64,000 nt of DNA from contig OY282447.1 of NCBI GenBank assembly GCA_958296165.1, forward strand, positions 2,418,001-2,482,000, given 5' to 3'. Below, piece by piece: positions 29,126 through 37,733 of the stretch. Numbering within the stretch: the first letter of the stretch is position 1; each line of letters opens with the position of its first letter. The notes under the pieces are model-generated. The model searched no databases. It was not told the DNA's origin and saw only the letters and a program-made list of their open reading frames with translations. The translations under genes and the position numbers were made by a program. Source of the DNA: an uncultured Pseudomonadales bacterium. GTDB taxonomy: Bacteria; Pseudomonadota; Gammaproteobacteria; Pseudomonadales; Azotimanducaceae.

Positions 29126-29347
29126 CTACAACGCCTGCAGTTCGTCGACCAGGGCGTCTTCGTTCGGGAAGTCGCCGGTTTCGTGCTTCGAGTACACGAG
29201 CTTGCCGTTCACGTTGACGTCGAAGATGCCGCCCGCGCCCTCGATCAGAAACGATTCCGCGCCAAGCGCGTCTTTGATTTTGGCAGCCAAACTGACCGCT
29301 TTGGGCTCGTAGCCTCAGGAAGTGCAGTAGGTGATCGAAATGTCCAT
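29126..29347 (-). CDS. SelW/Rdx-like protein, predicted selenoprotein (TGA = Sec11)
   Basis: Thioredoxin-fold Rdx family (SelW/SelT/SelH group), 73 residues if the in-frame TGA at 29317-29315 is read as selenocysteine. Reads MDISITYCTS-Sec-GYEPKAV, giving the family redox motif Cys8-x-x-Sec11, then GGIFDVNVNGKLVYSK and GDFPNEDALVDEL as in the family. AAGGAGG precedes the ATG by 5 nt. A stem-loop with GGTC in its apical loop begins 7 nt after the TGA. Standard gene finders would miss it. A nonsense mutation of a Cys codon is the alternative, but the Sec position and hairpin argue against it. Last gene of the 29-33 kb operon. Confidence 0.85.
29285..29307 (-). promoter_or_regulatory. Putative bacterial SECIS hairpin
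   Basis: On the minus strand AGCC-(C)-AAA pairs with TTTGGCT (seven pairs, one bulged C) around the 8-base loop GCGGTCAG. GGTC begins 18 bases after the TGA, as close as in the E. coli fdhF element, where the loop also contains GGUC bound by SelB. Found by eye; folding not computed. Confidence 0.65.
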
Positions 29348-29366
29348 GGTTCCTCCTTGTCGGAAG

Positions 29367-29382
29367 GGCCCCGATAGGGGCC
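29367..29382. repeat. Perfect 6-bp hairpin in the leader of the SelW-like gene
   Basis: GGCCCC, loop GATA, GGGGCC on the plus strand, located between the PPOX gene stop and the ribosome site of the predicted selenoprotein. A T-rich tract lies on its upstream side in the direction of transcription, so it is not a terminator; it could be a processing or stability element. Confidence 0.6.
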
Positions 29383-29392
29383 GAAAAAGCTC

Positions 29393-29866
29393 TCAGTAGC
29401 GTCCGCCGAGCTTGGTGTGATCCCAGCTCACGTAGCGCTCTGGCGTGAACTTCAGCACGATGCGCTTGGTTGCGGTACGCCCAACCGCCTCGCGCAGCCT
29501 AGCCTTGGCGGCTTCGTCCAAGTCCTGGCCGCGCGAGTTGATGGCCACTAGAGTGTCCTGCACTACGTTCACGTCGTCAACAACCTCGCACTTCGCGTAG
29601 ATCGTCACGCCGCGCAGCTCCGTGTATTCCTCGCCGCTCTCCACGAGCAGCGCGGCTTTGGCGTCGCGGCGCCAGTTCAGCACCTTCTGGCTCTTGCCGA
29701 AGGTGGTGCAGTAGAGGCAGCCGGCGTCGTCCTGGGCGAACCACATCGGCATCGGATGCGGATAGCCGTCGCGGCCGTTGCCGACGATGATGAGCGTCTT
29801 CTGCGAGTCTAGATAGGAACGGATTTCGTCCGTGGTCATTGCAATCAGCTTGCGGCGCGACGGCAT
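29393..29866 (-). CDS. PPOX-class (pyridoxamine phosphate oxidase-like) flavin-binding protein
   Basis: 157-residue split-barrel protein: MPSRRKLIAMTTDEI opening, GRDGYPHPMPMWFAQDDAG substrate/flavin strand, and TTFGKSQKVLNWRRDAKAALL. Members bind FMN or F420 and reduce or oxidise diverse substrates. The start overlaps the CoA-transferase stop by 22 bp; an ATG at 29839 would avoid the overlap, but MPSRR is a frequent family N-terminus. Confidence 0.85.
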   Translation of the reverse strand: MPSRRKLIAMTTDEIRSYLDSQKTLIIVGNGRDGYPHPMPMWFAQDDAGCLYCTTFGKSQKVLNWRRDAKAALLVESGEEYTELRGVTIYAKCEVVDDVNVVQDTLVAINSRGQDLDEAAKARLREAVGRTATKRIVLKFTPERYVSWDHTKLGGRY

Positions 29867-31014
29867 GCGGTGTCTCCCGAGAACTCTTGGCGGATGAGGT
29901 GGCTATGTTCGCCCACCTTGGGCAGCGATGGTACGGCCGGCCGAACGAGGCCGGCGTTGGGGTGCGCTGGCATGTCGATGTCGCCGGTCTCGCTGGCTAC
30001 GCGCTGGCGGCGCAGATGCGGATGCGCGGATAGCCCGGCCAAGTCGTTCACGGTGCCGTAGGCGATGCGGGCGGCACGCAGTTTGGCTTCCATCTCAGTG
30101 CGACCGTGCCGTGCGAAGAACGCTTGCACCAGCCCGTCTACCTCGGCGCGACGTTCCATGCGCGCTGGATTGGTGGCGTAGCGCGGATCGTCCACTAGTT
30201 CGGGGCACTGCAGAACGTCGCCAGCCAAGGCCGCCCACTCGCGGTCGTTCTGCACGGATATCACCAACGTCGCCCCGTCACTTGTGGTGAAACCGCCGTA
30301 GGGGGCAATGGCCGGATGCGCCAAGCCGACGCGCTCCGGCCCCGTGCCGGTGTAGTCGTGTTGCAGGAGCGGCACGGTCATCAGCTCGGCCATGATGTCG
30401 AACAGCGACACCTTCACCGGCGAACCAACGCCGGTGCGCGCCCGCAGCCGCAACGCTTCGTTGATGCCGAGCGCCGCCGCCATGCCGGCGGAGTAATCGC
30501 AGATCGACACGCCCACGCGCCCGTATTCGCCCGCTGCGCCGTTCACCGAGATCAAGCCCGCTTCGGCCTGCACCAGCAGGTCGTAGGCTTTCATCTCAGC
30601 TTGCGGGCCCGTTTCGCCGTACCCGGAAATGTCGCAAGTGACAAGATGCCGAAAGCGCTGGCGCAGCCCGTCCGAGGCCAGCCCGGCGCGTGCGGCGGCG
30701 CCCACCGCCAAGTTCTGAATGAACACGTCCGCGCGTTCGAGAATGCGCAGCACCAGATCGCGGTCGGCAGCGTTCTTGATGTCTACAACCAGCGATTCCT
30801 TGCCGCGATTGGCCCACGCGAAATAGGTGGATTGGCCGTTGGCGGCGGTGTCGTAGCCGCGCGCGAAGTCGCCGCCGGCGCGTTCCAGCTTGATGACGCG
30901 GGCGCCGGCGTCGGCCAGCCGACAGGTGGCCAGCGGCGCGGCCACAGCCTGTTCCAGCGCAACCACCAGCACGCCCTCCAGCGGCCGGGGCTGCGTCGCT
31001 TCCATATGAGTCAT
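29845..31014 (-). CDS. CaiB/BaiF (family III) CoA-transferase
   Basis: 389 residues. Typical opening PLEGVLVVALEQAVAAPLAT with RLADAGARVIKLER, then GKESLVVDIKN and DVFIQNLAVGA. The Asp in SICDYSAGM aligns, as far as I recall, with the catalytic Asp that forms the acyl anhydride. It moves CoA between carboxylic acids; partners unknown. ATGs at 31014 and 31005 are both possible. Third gene of the operon, 25 bp after the aldolase/racemase-fold gene. Confidence 0.92.
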   Translation of the reverse strand: MTHMEATQPRPLEGVLVVALEQAVAAPLATCRLADAGARVIKLERAGGDFARGYDTAANGQSTYFAWANRGKESLVVDIKNAADRDLVLRILERADVFIQNLAVGAAARAGLASDGLRQRFRHLVTCDISGYGETGPQAEMKAYDLLVQAEAGLISVNGAAGEYGRVGVSICDYSAGMAAALGINEALRLRARTGVGSPVKVSLFDIMAELMTVPLLQHDYTGTGPERVGLAHPAIAPYGGFTTSDGATLVISVQNDREWAALAGDVLQCPELVDDPRYATNPARMERRAEVDGLVQAFFARHGRTEMEAKLRAARIAYGTVNDLAGLSAHPHLRRQRVASETGDIDMPAHPNAGLVRPAVPSLPKVGEHSHLIRQEFSGDTACRRAAS

Positions 31015-31039
31015 ATGGCTGCCATGTTGCACTCGCCTC

Positions 31040-32137
31040 TCAATGTACGCAACCGCGCGCCGGCGCTTCGATGAGGGTTTCCACCACGCCGTCGCGCACG
31101 CCCACATAGCGCTCCCAGCGGTTCAGGGTGATGTCTTGCTGATGGGTAAGCAGGAAGAACACATCCCCGACAGAGAGTTCGGCGAGCGACAGTTCGCGCT
31201 CGGCGGTGAGCGTTACGCCGTGGTGATCGATGCTGGCCACGGCCACGTCGTCGAAGCCGGCCAGCGTCGGCACGCCGTTCGGAGCGCCGATGGCGTCGAT
31301 GTGTACATCGCCGACGGCGGTGACGGCGTCCGGCCTGGCGACGACCCGGCCCATCACTCGCGCAGCGAAGCGGAACTCGCGCATGTAGGCGTAGGGCACT
31401 TCCATCACGATGTAGGTTCCGCCCTCGACTTCCGTCACTTCCGGGAAGGTGGCCGCCACGTCGTAAGTCCACGACTCGCCGGTGGAAACCATCTCCACCG
31501 GCAGCCCTGCCGCCTCTATGGCCTCCTTCACCCGGAGCACGTGGCGAATGCAGCGCCGTCCCTCGGCGAAGCGTTGCTGCCGCGTTGGCGGACGCGCCAT
31601 GGGCACCTGGTGGCTCATCAAGCCACGCCAGCGCAGCCCCTTGGTAGAAGCGACTGTGTGCGCCAAGGCCACGGCTTGGTCGATGGAGCGCGTACCGGCG
31701 CGGCGCATCATCGTATCGACTTCGATCACCACGCCGAGCGTTGCGCCAACCGCGCGTGTACCGGCTGCCAGCAGGTTGATCTGCGCTGCCGCATCCACTG
31801 CAACCGTGGTGTCGATGCGCCTTGCCAACGACGCCAGACGTTTGATCTTGTCGGCGTCTACCACCTGATTGGCCACGAGCACGTTGCCGGCGCCGGCGTT
31901 GGCGAACACTTCCGCCTCTGACACTTTCGCCGCGCAGACGCCGCCAACCGTGCCGCCAGCGGCGATCTGCATTGCCAGAATCTGCGGCGACTTGTGATTC
32001 TTGCCGTGCGGCCGCAAACGAATGGCCTTGTCGCGGTAGTGGTTGGCGATCACGCCGATGTTGTGCTCCAGCGCGTCTAGATCGACCAACAGCACGGGCG
32101 TGTCGAGCTCCTCGACGGGGGTTCCGATGGCGGTCAC
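31040..32137 (-). CDS. D-threonine aldolase / D-serine dehydratase-like PLP enzyme
   Basis: 365 residues, alanine-racemase-type TIM barrel with C-terminal D-serine-dehydratase-like domain. LDTPVLLVDLDALEHNI opens the barrel; PLP lysine in RPHGKNHKSPQI (Lys46 or Lys49); GVVIEVDTMMRRAG; C-terminal metal region around VASIDHHGVTL. The GTG start at 32137 overlaps the preceding stop (GTGA), so translation is coupled to the degenerate paralogue upstream. Probable reactions are aldol cleavage or dehydration of a 3-hydroxy-D-amino acid. Confidence 0.86.
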   Translation of the reverse strand: MTAIGTPVEELDTPVLLVDLDALEHNIGVIANHYRDKAIRLRPHGKNHKSPQILAMQIAAGGTVGGVCAAKVSEAEVFANAGAGNVLVANQVVDADKIKRLASLARRIDTTVAVDAAAQINLLAAGTRAVGATLGVVIEVDTMMRRAGTRSIDQAVALAHTVASTKGLRWRGLMSHQVPMARPPTRQQRFAEGRRCIRHVLRVKEAIEAAGLPVEMVSTGESWTYDVAATFPEVTEVEGGTYIVMEVPYAYMREFRFAARVMGRVVARPDAVTAVGDVHIDAIGAPNGVPTLAGFDDVAVASIDHHGVTLTAERELSLAELSVGDVFFLLTHQQDITLNRWERYVGVRDGVVETLIEAPARGCVH

Positions 32138-32826
32138 TGGAACGCGCCCCGAGCGCTCACCGGCCAAACCGCCGCCAATCGCCCGGCTCGGGTCGCGTAG
32201 ACGAAGTCGTGCAGCGCGAATGCGGTCGCAATGTCGGCGGGCGTCAGTTCCAGCCAATCGCCGATGGCGTAGGGCTGCGCGTCCAAGGGGTATTGCACCA
32301 CGCCGTGCTCGGCGCTTCCTGCCGAGGCGCGAAACTCGGCGCGGCCGACGATGCGCGGTTCGCCGAAGTCGCGGCCGATCGCCTTCTGGCCGCAGTCGTG
32401 AATGGCCCGGCCGGGTTCCGGCACGCTGCCAACGCGGGCCGACACGGTGATTGCGCCGGCCAGCGCCTCGATGCCGGAGAGCGGCACGCCATCGTCCGCC
32501 GTCACCACGCGCACCGACCGCGCCAGCGCTTCCGCGCGGCGGCGCGACGCGACGGTCGCCAGCGGCCTGAGAATGCGGATGTCCGCACAGCCGGCCGCGG
32601 CGAATACCTCCGCTTCCGCAATGCCGCGCACGGCGATGCCTACCACTCCAGGCTGTGCAAGCTCGCGCTGGGCGATGGCCGGCGTGCCGTGCAGCCACGC
32701 TTCGACGCGCACTGGCCCCGCCAGCGTTGCCAAGTTCGCTTCCAGCTGTTCTACATCCAGAAGCAGCGCTGGCGTGTCTAGAACCTCGCGCCGCGTGCCA
32801 ATGGGCTTTGCGATGGGTCTCTGCAT
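32134..32826 (-). CDS. Shortened, degenerate paralogue of the D-threonine aldolase-like enzyme
   Basis: 230 residues. The start matches its neighbour (LDTPALLLDVEQLEANL; GIAEAEVFAAAGCADIRIL) and the end matches the C-terminal domain (AIHDCGQKAIGRDFG, AEHGVVQYPLD). The PLP-lysine segment is replaced (WLHGTPAIAQ) and about 130 residues of the barrel are absent compared with the downstream gene. It is open and coupled by GTGA, so it is probably expressed; a regulatory or scaffolding subunit is possible, a decaying gene is the alternative. Confidence 0.72.
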   Translation of the reverse strand: MQRPIAKPIGTRREVLDTPALLLDVEQLEANLATLAGPVRVEAWLHGTPAIAQRELAQPGVVGIAVRGIAEAEVFAAAGCADIRILRPLATVASRRRAEALARSVRVVTADDGVPLSGIEALAGAITVSARVGSVPEPGRAIHDCGQKAIGRDFGEPRIVGRAEFRASAGSAEHGVVQYPLDAQPYAIGDWLELTPADIATAFALHDFVYATRAGRLAAVWPVSARGAFQ

Positions 32827-32930
32827 AGCTGACCTATGCCGTCAGGACGGCGCAAACATAGCGAGAAAACACGCGAGTTCAACCCTCTCGAAACCTCTCA
32901 TACGCACGCCTCGCACACACGCACTTACGC

Positions 32931-32936
32931 TATGAT
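32931..32936 (+). promoter_or_regulatory. Putative -10 element of the TonB receptor gene
   Basis: TATGAT 34 bp before the receptor ATG within the 143-bp divergent region; a matching -35 is not evident. A strong ribosome site (GGGGGAGAGG) lies between it and the start. No Fur-like palindrome was noticed. Confidence 0.35.
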
Positions 32937-32969
32937 GCGTTCACAACGACATGCTAGGGGGAGAGGACG

Positions 32970-35603
32970 ATGTTCACCAAAACACGTTTGGCACGGGCGA
33001 TTGGCGCCTTCACGGGTTCGCTGGTCGTGGTGCCAACCATCCACGCAGCGGCAGAAGAAGAATCCGCCGCCGCGGACCAGCTCATCGAGCAGGTGGTCGT
33101 CACCGGCTCACGCATCCGCCGAGAGGTTTCCGATGCGCCAAGCCCAATCACGGTCTTCGACCGCACGGAGATCGACCTCACGGGCTTGGAGAACGTGGCG
33201 GACTTGCTGCGCAGCACCACCTACAACAGCTTCGGCTCGTTCCGCGAGCGGTCTGGCTCCAGCTACGGCCAGATCGCGCTCATCAGCTTGCGCGGCTTGG
33301 GCGCCGACCGCACCGCGATACTCATCAACGGCCGGCGCGTTCCCGGCAACCCCTTCACGGGCACGGCGGCCGTGGACGTCAACTCGATCCCGCTCACCGC
33401 CATCGACCGCATAGAGGTGCTAACGGACAGCGCGTCCGCCGTCTACGGCACCGACGCGCTTGGCGGCGTGGTGAACGTCATCTTGCGCAAGGACTACGAG
33501 GGCGCGGAGCTCGAGATTGGCACAGCCAGCCCGCAGCGCAAGGGCGCAGACGCGGATCACTTCAACGTGCTTTTCGGCGCTCGAGGCGAGCGGGCGAGCG
33601 TCCTGTTCGCCGGCGAGTGGTTCAAGCGCCATCCGATCTTCGACGGCGACAGGGAATACAGCCGCGTTCAAGTGAACGACCCCGGCGACGGCACGAGGCC
33701 AGACTTGGGCGTGGACACGGTCGGCGTCTCCGGCGGCGGCAATACGGCATTCGCACCGGGCTTCTCGCAAGCTGCCGCGGTCGGCGACTGCCCAACATCG
33801 GTGTATGCCGGCATCGTTGAGAATCCGTTTGGCGTGCCGGGCACGGCTTGCGGTTTCGGCTACGCGGACATTTCCGCGCAAACCGGCGGTTTGGATCGCA
33901 TCAGCACGTTCCTGACGGTGGATTACGAGTGGCGCCCGGATCACAAGCTGTTCTTCGAGAACCGATTCACGCGCATCGCCAGCTTCGGCCGCTATGCGCC
34001 AGCGGTTGGATTCTTCAACGTGCCTGGCGAAAGCCCCTACAACCCGTTCGACACGACGGCTGCCTCGTATCCGAAGAACGCCGAAGGCGTGCCGGCGCCG
34101 TTCAGCATCTTCCACCGCTTCGTTGGCCACGGGCCGCGCGACGACGACACCGTGCGCTTCGAGGCGGACAACGTGGTCGGCATCAACGGCCCGGTAGGGC
34201 AAAGCAACGTCAACTACGAGGCATATGCCCGCTACTACCGCTACGAGGCCGCCGAAGAGGGCGAGACCTACATTCTGGAGAGCCAGGTGGAACTTGAAAC
34301 GGAGTTGGGCGAATACGATCTCACCAATCCGCTTTCTAATGATCCGAAGCACCTAGCGGCCTTGGGCCGCATGGCGGCGACGCTCTACCGCGACATCCTC
34401 ACCGACTACACGGCCGCTGGCGCCAGCGTCGACGGCTTCGCTTTCGACTTGCCAGCAGGGCAGGTCGGCTGGGCGGCCGGCGTGGAGACGGCGTCCGAGA
34501 GCTATCTGGACGACTACGACAGCTTCCGAGAGGCGGGCAACATATTGGGATCCGCCGGCAACAGCTCGCGTGGCGACCGCAGCCGATGGGCAGCCTTCGC
34601 CGAGGCGTCCGTGCCGGTGCTCGATCAGCTAGAGGTCAACGTTGCCGGTCGCTACGACAGCTACGACGATTTCGGTACGGCGTTCTCGCCACAAGTCGCC
34701 GTGCGCTATCAGCCTCTGGACATGCTGGTACTGCGCGCGTCCTGGGGCGAGGGCTTCAAGGCGCCGAACTTGGGCGAGCTCTATCAAGAGAGTTCGCAAT
34801 CCTTCAACGACGTTCGGGATACGTTCCGCTGCGAGACGCTCAATACCTCCCCTTGTCCGATCAACCAGGTAGAGAACTTCACCGGCGGCAATCGCGACTT
34901 GCAGGCGGAAACGGCGGAGTCGTTCAACGTCGGGTTCGTGGTGGAGCCGGTGGCGGGTCTGTCGGTTTCCTTGGACCACTACCAAATACAGGTGCAGAAC
35001 GCCGTTGCGCAATTGAGTCTCGCAACTGTCCTCCAGCTGGAGCAGCGCGGCGACCTGCCATCCGGCGTAGTGGTGCGCCGCGGCGCGCCAACGCAAGCCG
35101 GGGATCCTGGCCGGCTCGTTTCCATAGACCGCGTCTTTGCCAACTTGGCCACACGCGACGTGACAGGCTTCGACCTCCGCGTGCATTACGCCTTCGACGT
35201 CAAGGACGGCGATTGGGGGCGCGTGAGCTTGGACGTCGAAGCCACGAAGCTCGCCGAGTACGAGTTCACGCCATCGCCGGTAGACGATCCGCTCGACCTG
35301 CTCGATGACAACCTCTACCCGGACAGGCGAGCCAACGTGACGGCGAACTGGTCGCGGAACACGATCCTGCTCAACTACATTTGGCGGTTCGTGGGGCCGC
35401 ACGGCGATTACGACTCCTGGCACACCAGCGACCTGATCGGCGTGTACTCGGCACCTTGGGAAGGAGAGGTTACGCTCGGCGTTCGCAACGTCGCAGACAA
35501 AGGCCCGGCCCTGAGCGAGAACGACGGCTGGGACGACGACGCGCTGTATCTCTACGATGTGGCAGGGCGCGTGCCGTTCATTAACTATCGGCATACGTTC
35601 TAG
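32970..35603 (+). CDS. TonB-dependent outer-membrane receptor
   Basis: 877 residues: signal peptide (about 1-27), TonB-box-like EQVVVTGSRI, plug domain (LISLRGLGADRTAILINGRR; VLTDSASAVYGTDALGGVVN), then a 22-strand-type barrel ending in aromatic FINYRHTF with terminal Phe. It resembles receptors of marine bacteria for large organic substrates rather than a defined siderophore receptor. A convincing terminator follows. Divergent from the PLP-enzyme operon, which may be functionally linked. Confidence 0.93.
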   Translation: MFTKTRLARAIGAFTGSLVVVPTIHAAAEEESAAADQLIEQVVVTGSRIRREVSDAPSPITVFDRTEIDLTGLENVADLLRSTTYNSFGSFRERSGSSYGQIALISLRGLGADRTAILINGRRVPGNPFTGTAAVDVNSIPLTAIDRIEVLTDSASAVYGTDALGGVVNVILRKDYEGAELEIGTASPQRKGADADHFNVLFGARGERASVLFAGEWFKRHPIFDGDREYSRVQVNDPGDGTRPDLGVDTVGVSGGGNTAFAPGFSQAAAVGDCPTSVYAGIVENPFGVPGTACGFGYADISAQTGGLDRISTFLTVDYEWRPDHKLFFENRFTRIASFGRYAPAVGFFNVPGESPYNPFDTTAASYPKNAEGVPAPFSIFHRFVGHGPRDDDTVRFEADNVVGINGPVGQSNVNYEAYARYYRYEAAEEGETYILESQVELETELGEYDLTNPLSNDPKHLAALGRMAATLYRDILTDYTAAGASVDGFAFDLPAGQVGWAAGVETASESYLDDYDSFREAGNILGSAGNSSRGDRSRWAAFAEASVPVLDQLEVNVAGRYDSYDDFGTAFSPQVAVRYQPLDMLVLRASWGEGFKAPNLGELYQESSQSFNDVRDTFRCETLNTSPCPINQVENFTGGNRDLQAETAESFNVGFVVEPVAGLSVSLDHYQIQVQNAVAQLSLATVLQLEQRGDLPSGVVVRRGAPTQAGDPGRLVSIDRVFANLATRDVTGFDLRVHYAFDVKDGDWGRVSLDVEATKLAEYEFTPSPVDDPLDLLDDNLYPDRRANVTANWSRNTILLNYIWRFVGPHGDYDSWHTSDLIGVYSAPWEGEVTLGVRNVADKGPALSENDGWDDDALYLYDVAGRVPFINYRHTF

Positions 35604-35619
35604 CGGCTTAGCGGTACAC

Positions 35620-35653
35620 AAGGCCCTTGGCGCAGTTGCGCGAAGGGCCTTTT
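35620..35653 (+). terminator. Intrinsic terminator after the TonB receptor
   Basis: AAGGCCCTT at 35620-35628 pairs with AAGGGCCTT at 35643-35651, the inner bases GCGC/GCGC extend the stem, and TTTT follows at 35650-35653. The strongest intrinsic terminator seen in the window. Confidence 0.85.
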
Positions 35654-35690
35654 GGGCGCTAGTAGATCGAGCACAAGCGCATTTGCCGCC

Positions 35691-36326
35691 TTGAACCAGC
35701 TTTGGGCGACCCCGTTCTACCGCAGCAAGTCGGCCGCTGAACGCGCCGACAGCTTGCGCGACTACATCCTCGCCAACGAGAAGGAGAGCGTGCGCAAGAG
35801 CGACTCGCCGCAGCGCGCTCATCCCGGCGTATTCGAGAGCAAGTTCGACTTCCTCGACTGGCAAAGCCCGGCACCGCGTGAACTCAAACAGTTCCTCTAC
35901 GGGCACTTGGCCGGCGTCGTGCGACACGCGAATGGACTCCACGAAGACGCCGTGAGGCAGCTGCGCTTCCATGCTCACAGTTGGTTCCACATAACGCATA
36001 GCGGCGGCTACTTTCAGAACCACAACCACCCGTTGGCTTCTTGGAGCTTGATCTACTGCGTCGATCCGGGCGATGAAGACGCGCCCGATTTCGAGGCCGG
36101 ACACGTGGTATTCCAGGATCCGCGGGCGACCGCCAGCATGTATCTGGACACTGCCAATCGCACGCTTAGCCGAGAGTTCTCATTCGACGCTTTGCGCCTG
36201 CGGCCGGGCAAGGGCGACGTGTTGATCTTTCCTTCTTACATCCATCACGCAGTGGAGCCGTATCGCGGTACGCGACCGCGCATCAGCGTCGCGGCGAATT
36301 TCTGGTTCAGGACGTTCGAGCCGTGA
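35691..36326 (+). CDS. Putative 2OG-Fe(II) oxygenase (TIGR02466-like)
   Basis: 211 residues. Starts near LNQLWATPFYRSK, where the family begins with a (L/F)xTP pattern; TTG at 35691 is my choice, while TTG at 35652 would lie in the terminator T-run. The iron region GGYFQNHNHPLASWSLIYCVD and the distal His block IHHAVEPYRGTRPRISVAAN are characteristic. Substrate unknown. Its stop overlaps the GTG of the methyltransferase gene (GTGA). Confidence 0.8.
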   Translation: MNQLWATPFYRSKSAAERADSLRDYILANEKESVRKSDSPQRAHPGVFESKFDFLDWQSPAPRELKQFLYGHLAGVVRHANGLHEDAVRQLRFHAHSWFHITHSGGYFQNHNHPLASWSLIYCVDPGDEDAPDFEAGHVVFQDPRATASMYLDTANRTLSREFSFDALRLRPGKGDVLIFPSYIHHAVEPYRGTRPRISVAANFWFRTFEP

Positions 36327-37315
36327 CGGACCGCCTTAGCGGCGCACAGTGGAGTCAATACTGGCGCAACGGAACCATCACGACATTCCATCGTCGCTTC
36401 GCCGACAACTATGACGGCCCTGTGCGAGATCACTGGCACGGCGTCTTGGATCGTCTGCCCGATGGCGCTCGGGTCGTGGACCTCGCGACGGGAAACGGCG
36501 CCTTGGCCCTGATTGCCGCGCAATACAGCTATCGGCGCCAACGTCGATTCGATGTGGTCGGCGTAGACTCCGCCGACATAGACCCGGCGACGCTGTTCGC
36601 CGGCAAAGGCTTCGCCCGCCATCTGCGCAGCATCCGCTTCCTGGCCCAAACACCGCTTGAAGCGACCTCATTGCCAGACGGCAGCCAAGACCTCGCCATG
36701 AGTCAATTCGGGTTCGAATATGCAGACACAGGCGCGGCTGTTGCGGAATTGGCGCGCATGCTTCGGGCCGAAGGAGCGATCTTCGCCGCCATGATTCATC
36801 ACGCGGACTCGGCGATCATCCGCCAAGCGAAGGAGGGCCTCCAACAGGTCGCGCTGTGCGAGCAATCCGGCCTGCACTCGACGCTGCGCGATCTTCACGA
36901 GCGCTTGCACAAGCTGGCCAGCCAGCGCAAGAACCCGCGCCAGGATGCGCGTGCGAACGCGCTGCGCGAAGCCGTGAACGCTCAGCTAGCCGCCATCAAA
37001 GCACAAAGCGAACCATTCGAGGACCCCGGCCAAGTCGTCTACTACGTGGAGAACTCCATGGCGACGTTCAACTCGACGGCTACGAAGGGCATGGCGGTGG
37101 AGCAGAAGCTGACAGCCCTGCGCCATGTTGCGGCGGAAACAGAAGCCTACGAGCAGCGCATGCGAGACTTGATCTCAGCCGCCCTCGATGGCCATCAAAT
37201 CGCCGCTCTCTGCGCCGCCCTCCAAGGGGTGGGATTCGAGATCGAACAGGACGAGCCCTTCGAGTTCGAGGGCGTGCATTTTTGCCACGCGCTTACGGCG
37301 CGCCGCGGCGGCTAG
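36323..37315 (+). CDS. Class I SAM-dependent methyltransferase
   Basis: 330 residues starting with GTG. Motif I is [13 protein letters not shown], followed by [12 protein letters not shown] (motif II) and [20 protein letters not shown] (UbiE/Methyltransf_11-like). Residues about 170-260 are an extra charged helical insert ([19 protein letters not shown]). Coupled to the oxygenase upstream, suggesting sequential modification of one product. The 3' end overlaps the rplQ stop by 4 bp. Confidence 0.85.
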   Translation: MTDRLSGAQWSQYWRNGTITTFHRRFADNYDGPVRDHWHGVLDRLPDGARVVDLATGNGALALIAAQYSYRRQRRFDVVGVDSADIDPATLFAGKGFARHLRSIRFLAQTPLEATSLPDGSQDLAMSQFGFEYADTGAAVAELARMLRAEGAIFAAMIHHADSAIIRQAKEGLQQVALCEQSGLHSTLRDLHERLHKLASQRKNPRQDARANALREAVNAQLAAIKAQSEPFEDPGQVVYYVENSMATFNSTATKGMAVEQKLTALRHVAAETEAYEQRMRDLISAALDGHQIAALCAALQGVGFEIEQDEPFEFEGVHFCHALTARRGG

Positions 37316-37707
37316 TCTTCGTCCTCATCTTCGTCGTCTTCGTCCTCGATGACGCGCCCGACCAACTCGATATAGGCGACGGGCGCGGCATCGCCCATGC
37401 GATGGCCGGCCTTGAGGATGCGCGTGTAGCCGCCAGGTCGATCGTGGAAGCGCGGGCCTAGCTCCGCGAATAGCTTGCCAACCGCGGCCTTGCTGCGCAG
37501 ACGGCTGAACGCCAGGCGCCGATTGGCCACGGTGTCTTCTTTGGCGAGCGTAATCAGCGGCTCGGCAACGCGACGCAGTTCCTTGGCCTTGGGCACGGTC
37601 GTCTTGATGATCTCGTGCTCGATCAAAGACGCCGCCATGTTCGAGAACATCGCTTTGCGATGGGCGCTGGTGCGGTTTAGGTGGCGCCCGCTCTTTCTGT
37701 GTCTCAT
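37312..37707 (-). CDS. rplQ: Ribosomal protein L17
   Basis: 131 residues from the ATG at 37707 ([20 protein letters not shown]). The conserved core is complete, and the protein ends in a purely acidic tail ([11 protein letters not shown]) not present in E. coli L17. Last gene of the alpha operon. Confidence 0.97.
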   Translation of the reverse strand: MRHRKSGRHLNRTSAHRKAMFSNMAASLIEHEIIKTTVPKAKELRRVAEPLITLAKEDTVANRRLAFSRLRSKAAVGKLFAELGPRFHDRPGGYTRILKAGHRMGDAAPVAYIELVGRVIEDEDDEDEDED

Positions 37708-37733
37708 GGTGTTCGTTCGCTTGGCAGCTGTCG

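Noticed and set aside
29315-29317. TGA as a plain nonsense mutation in the SelW-like gene
   Set aside because: It sits exactly at the family's Sec/Cys position, the rest of the frame is intact, and a SECIS-like hairpin follows. It remains the formal alternative until the Sec machinery is found.
34629-36104. A 491-residue minus-strand frame opposite the TonB receptor
   Set aside because: Shadow of the receptor and oxygenase genes, crossing a terminator; no motifs.
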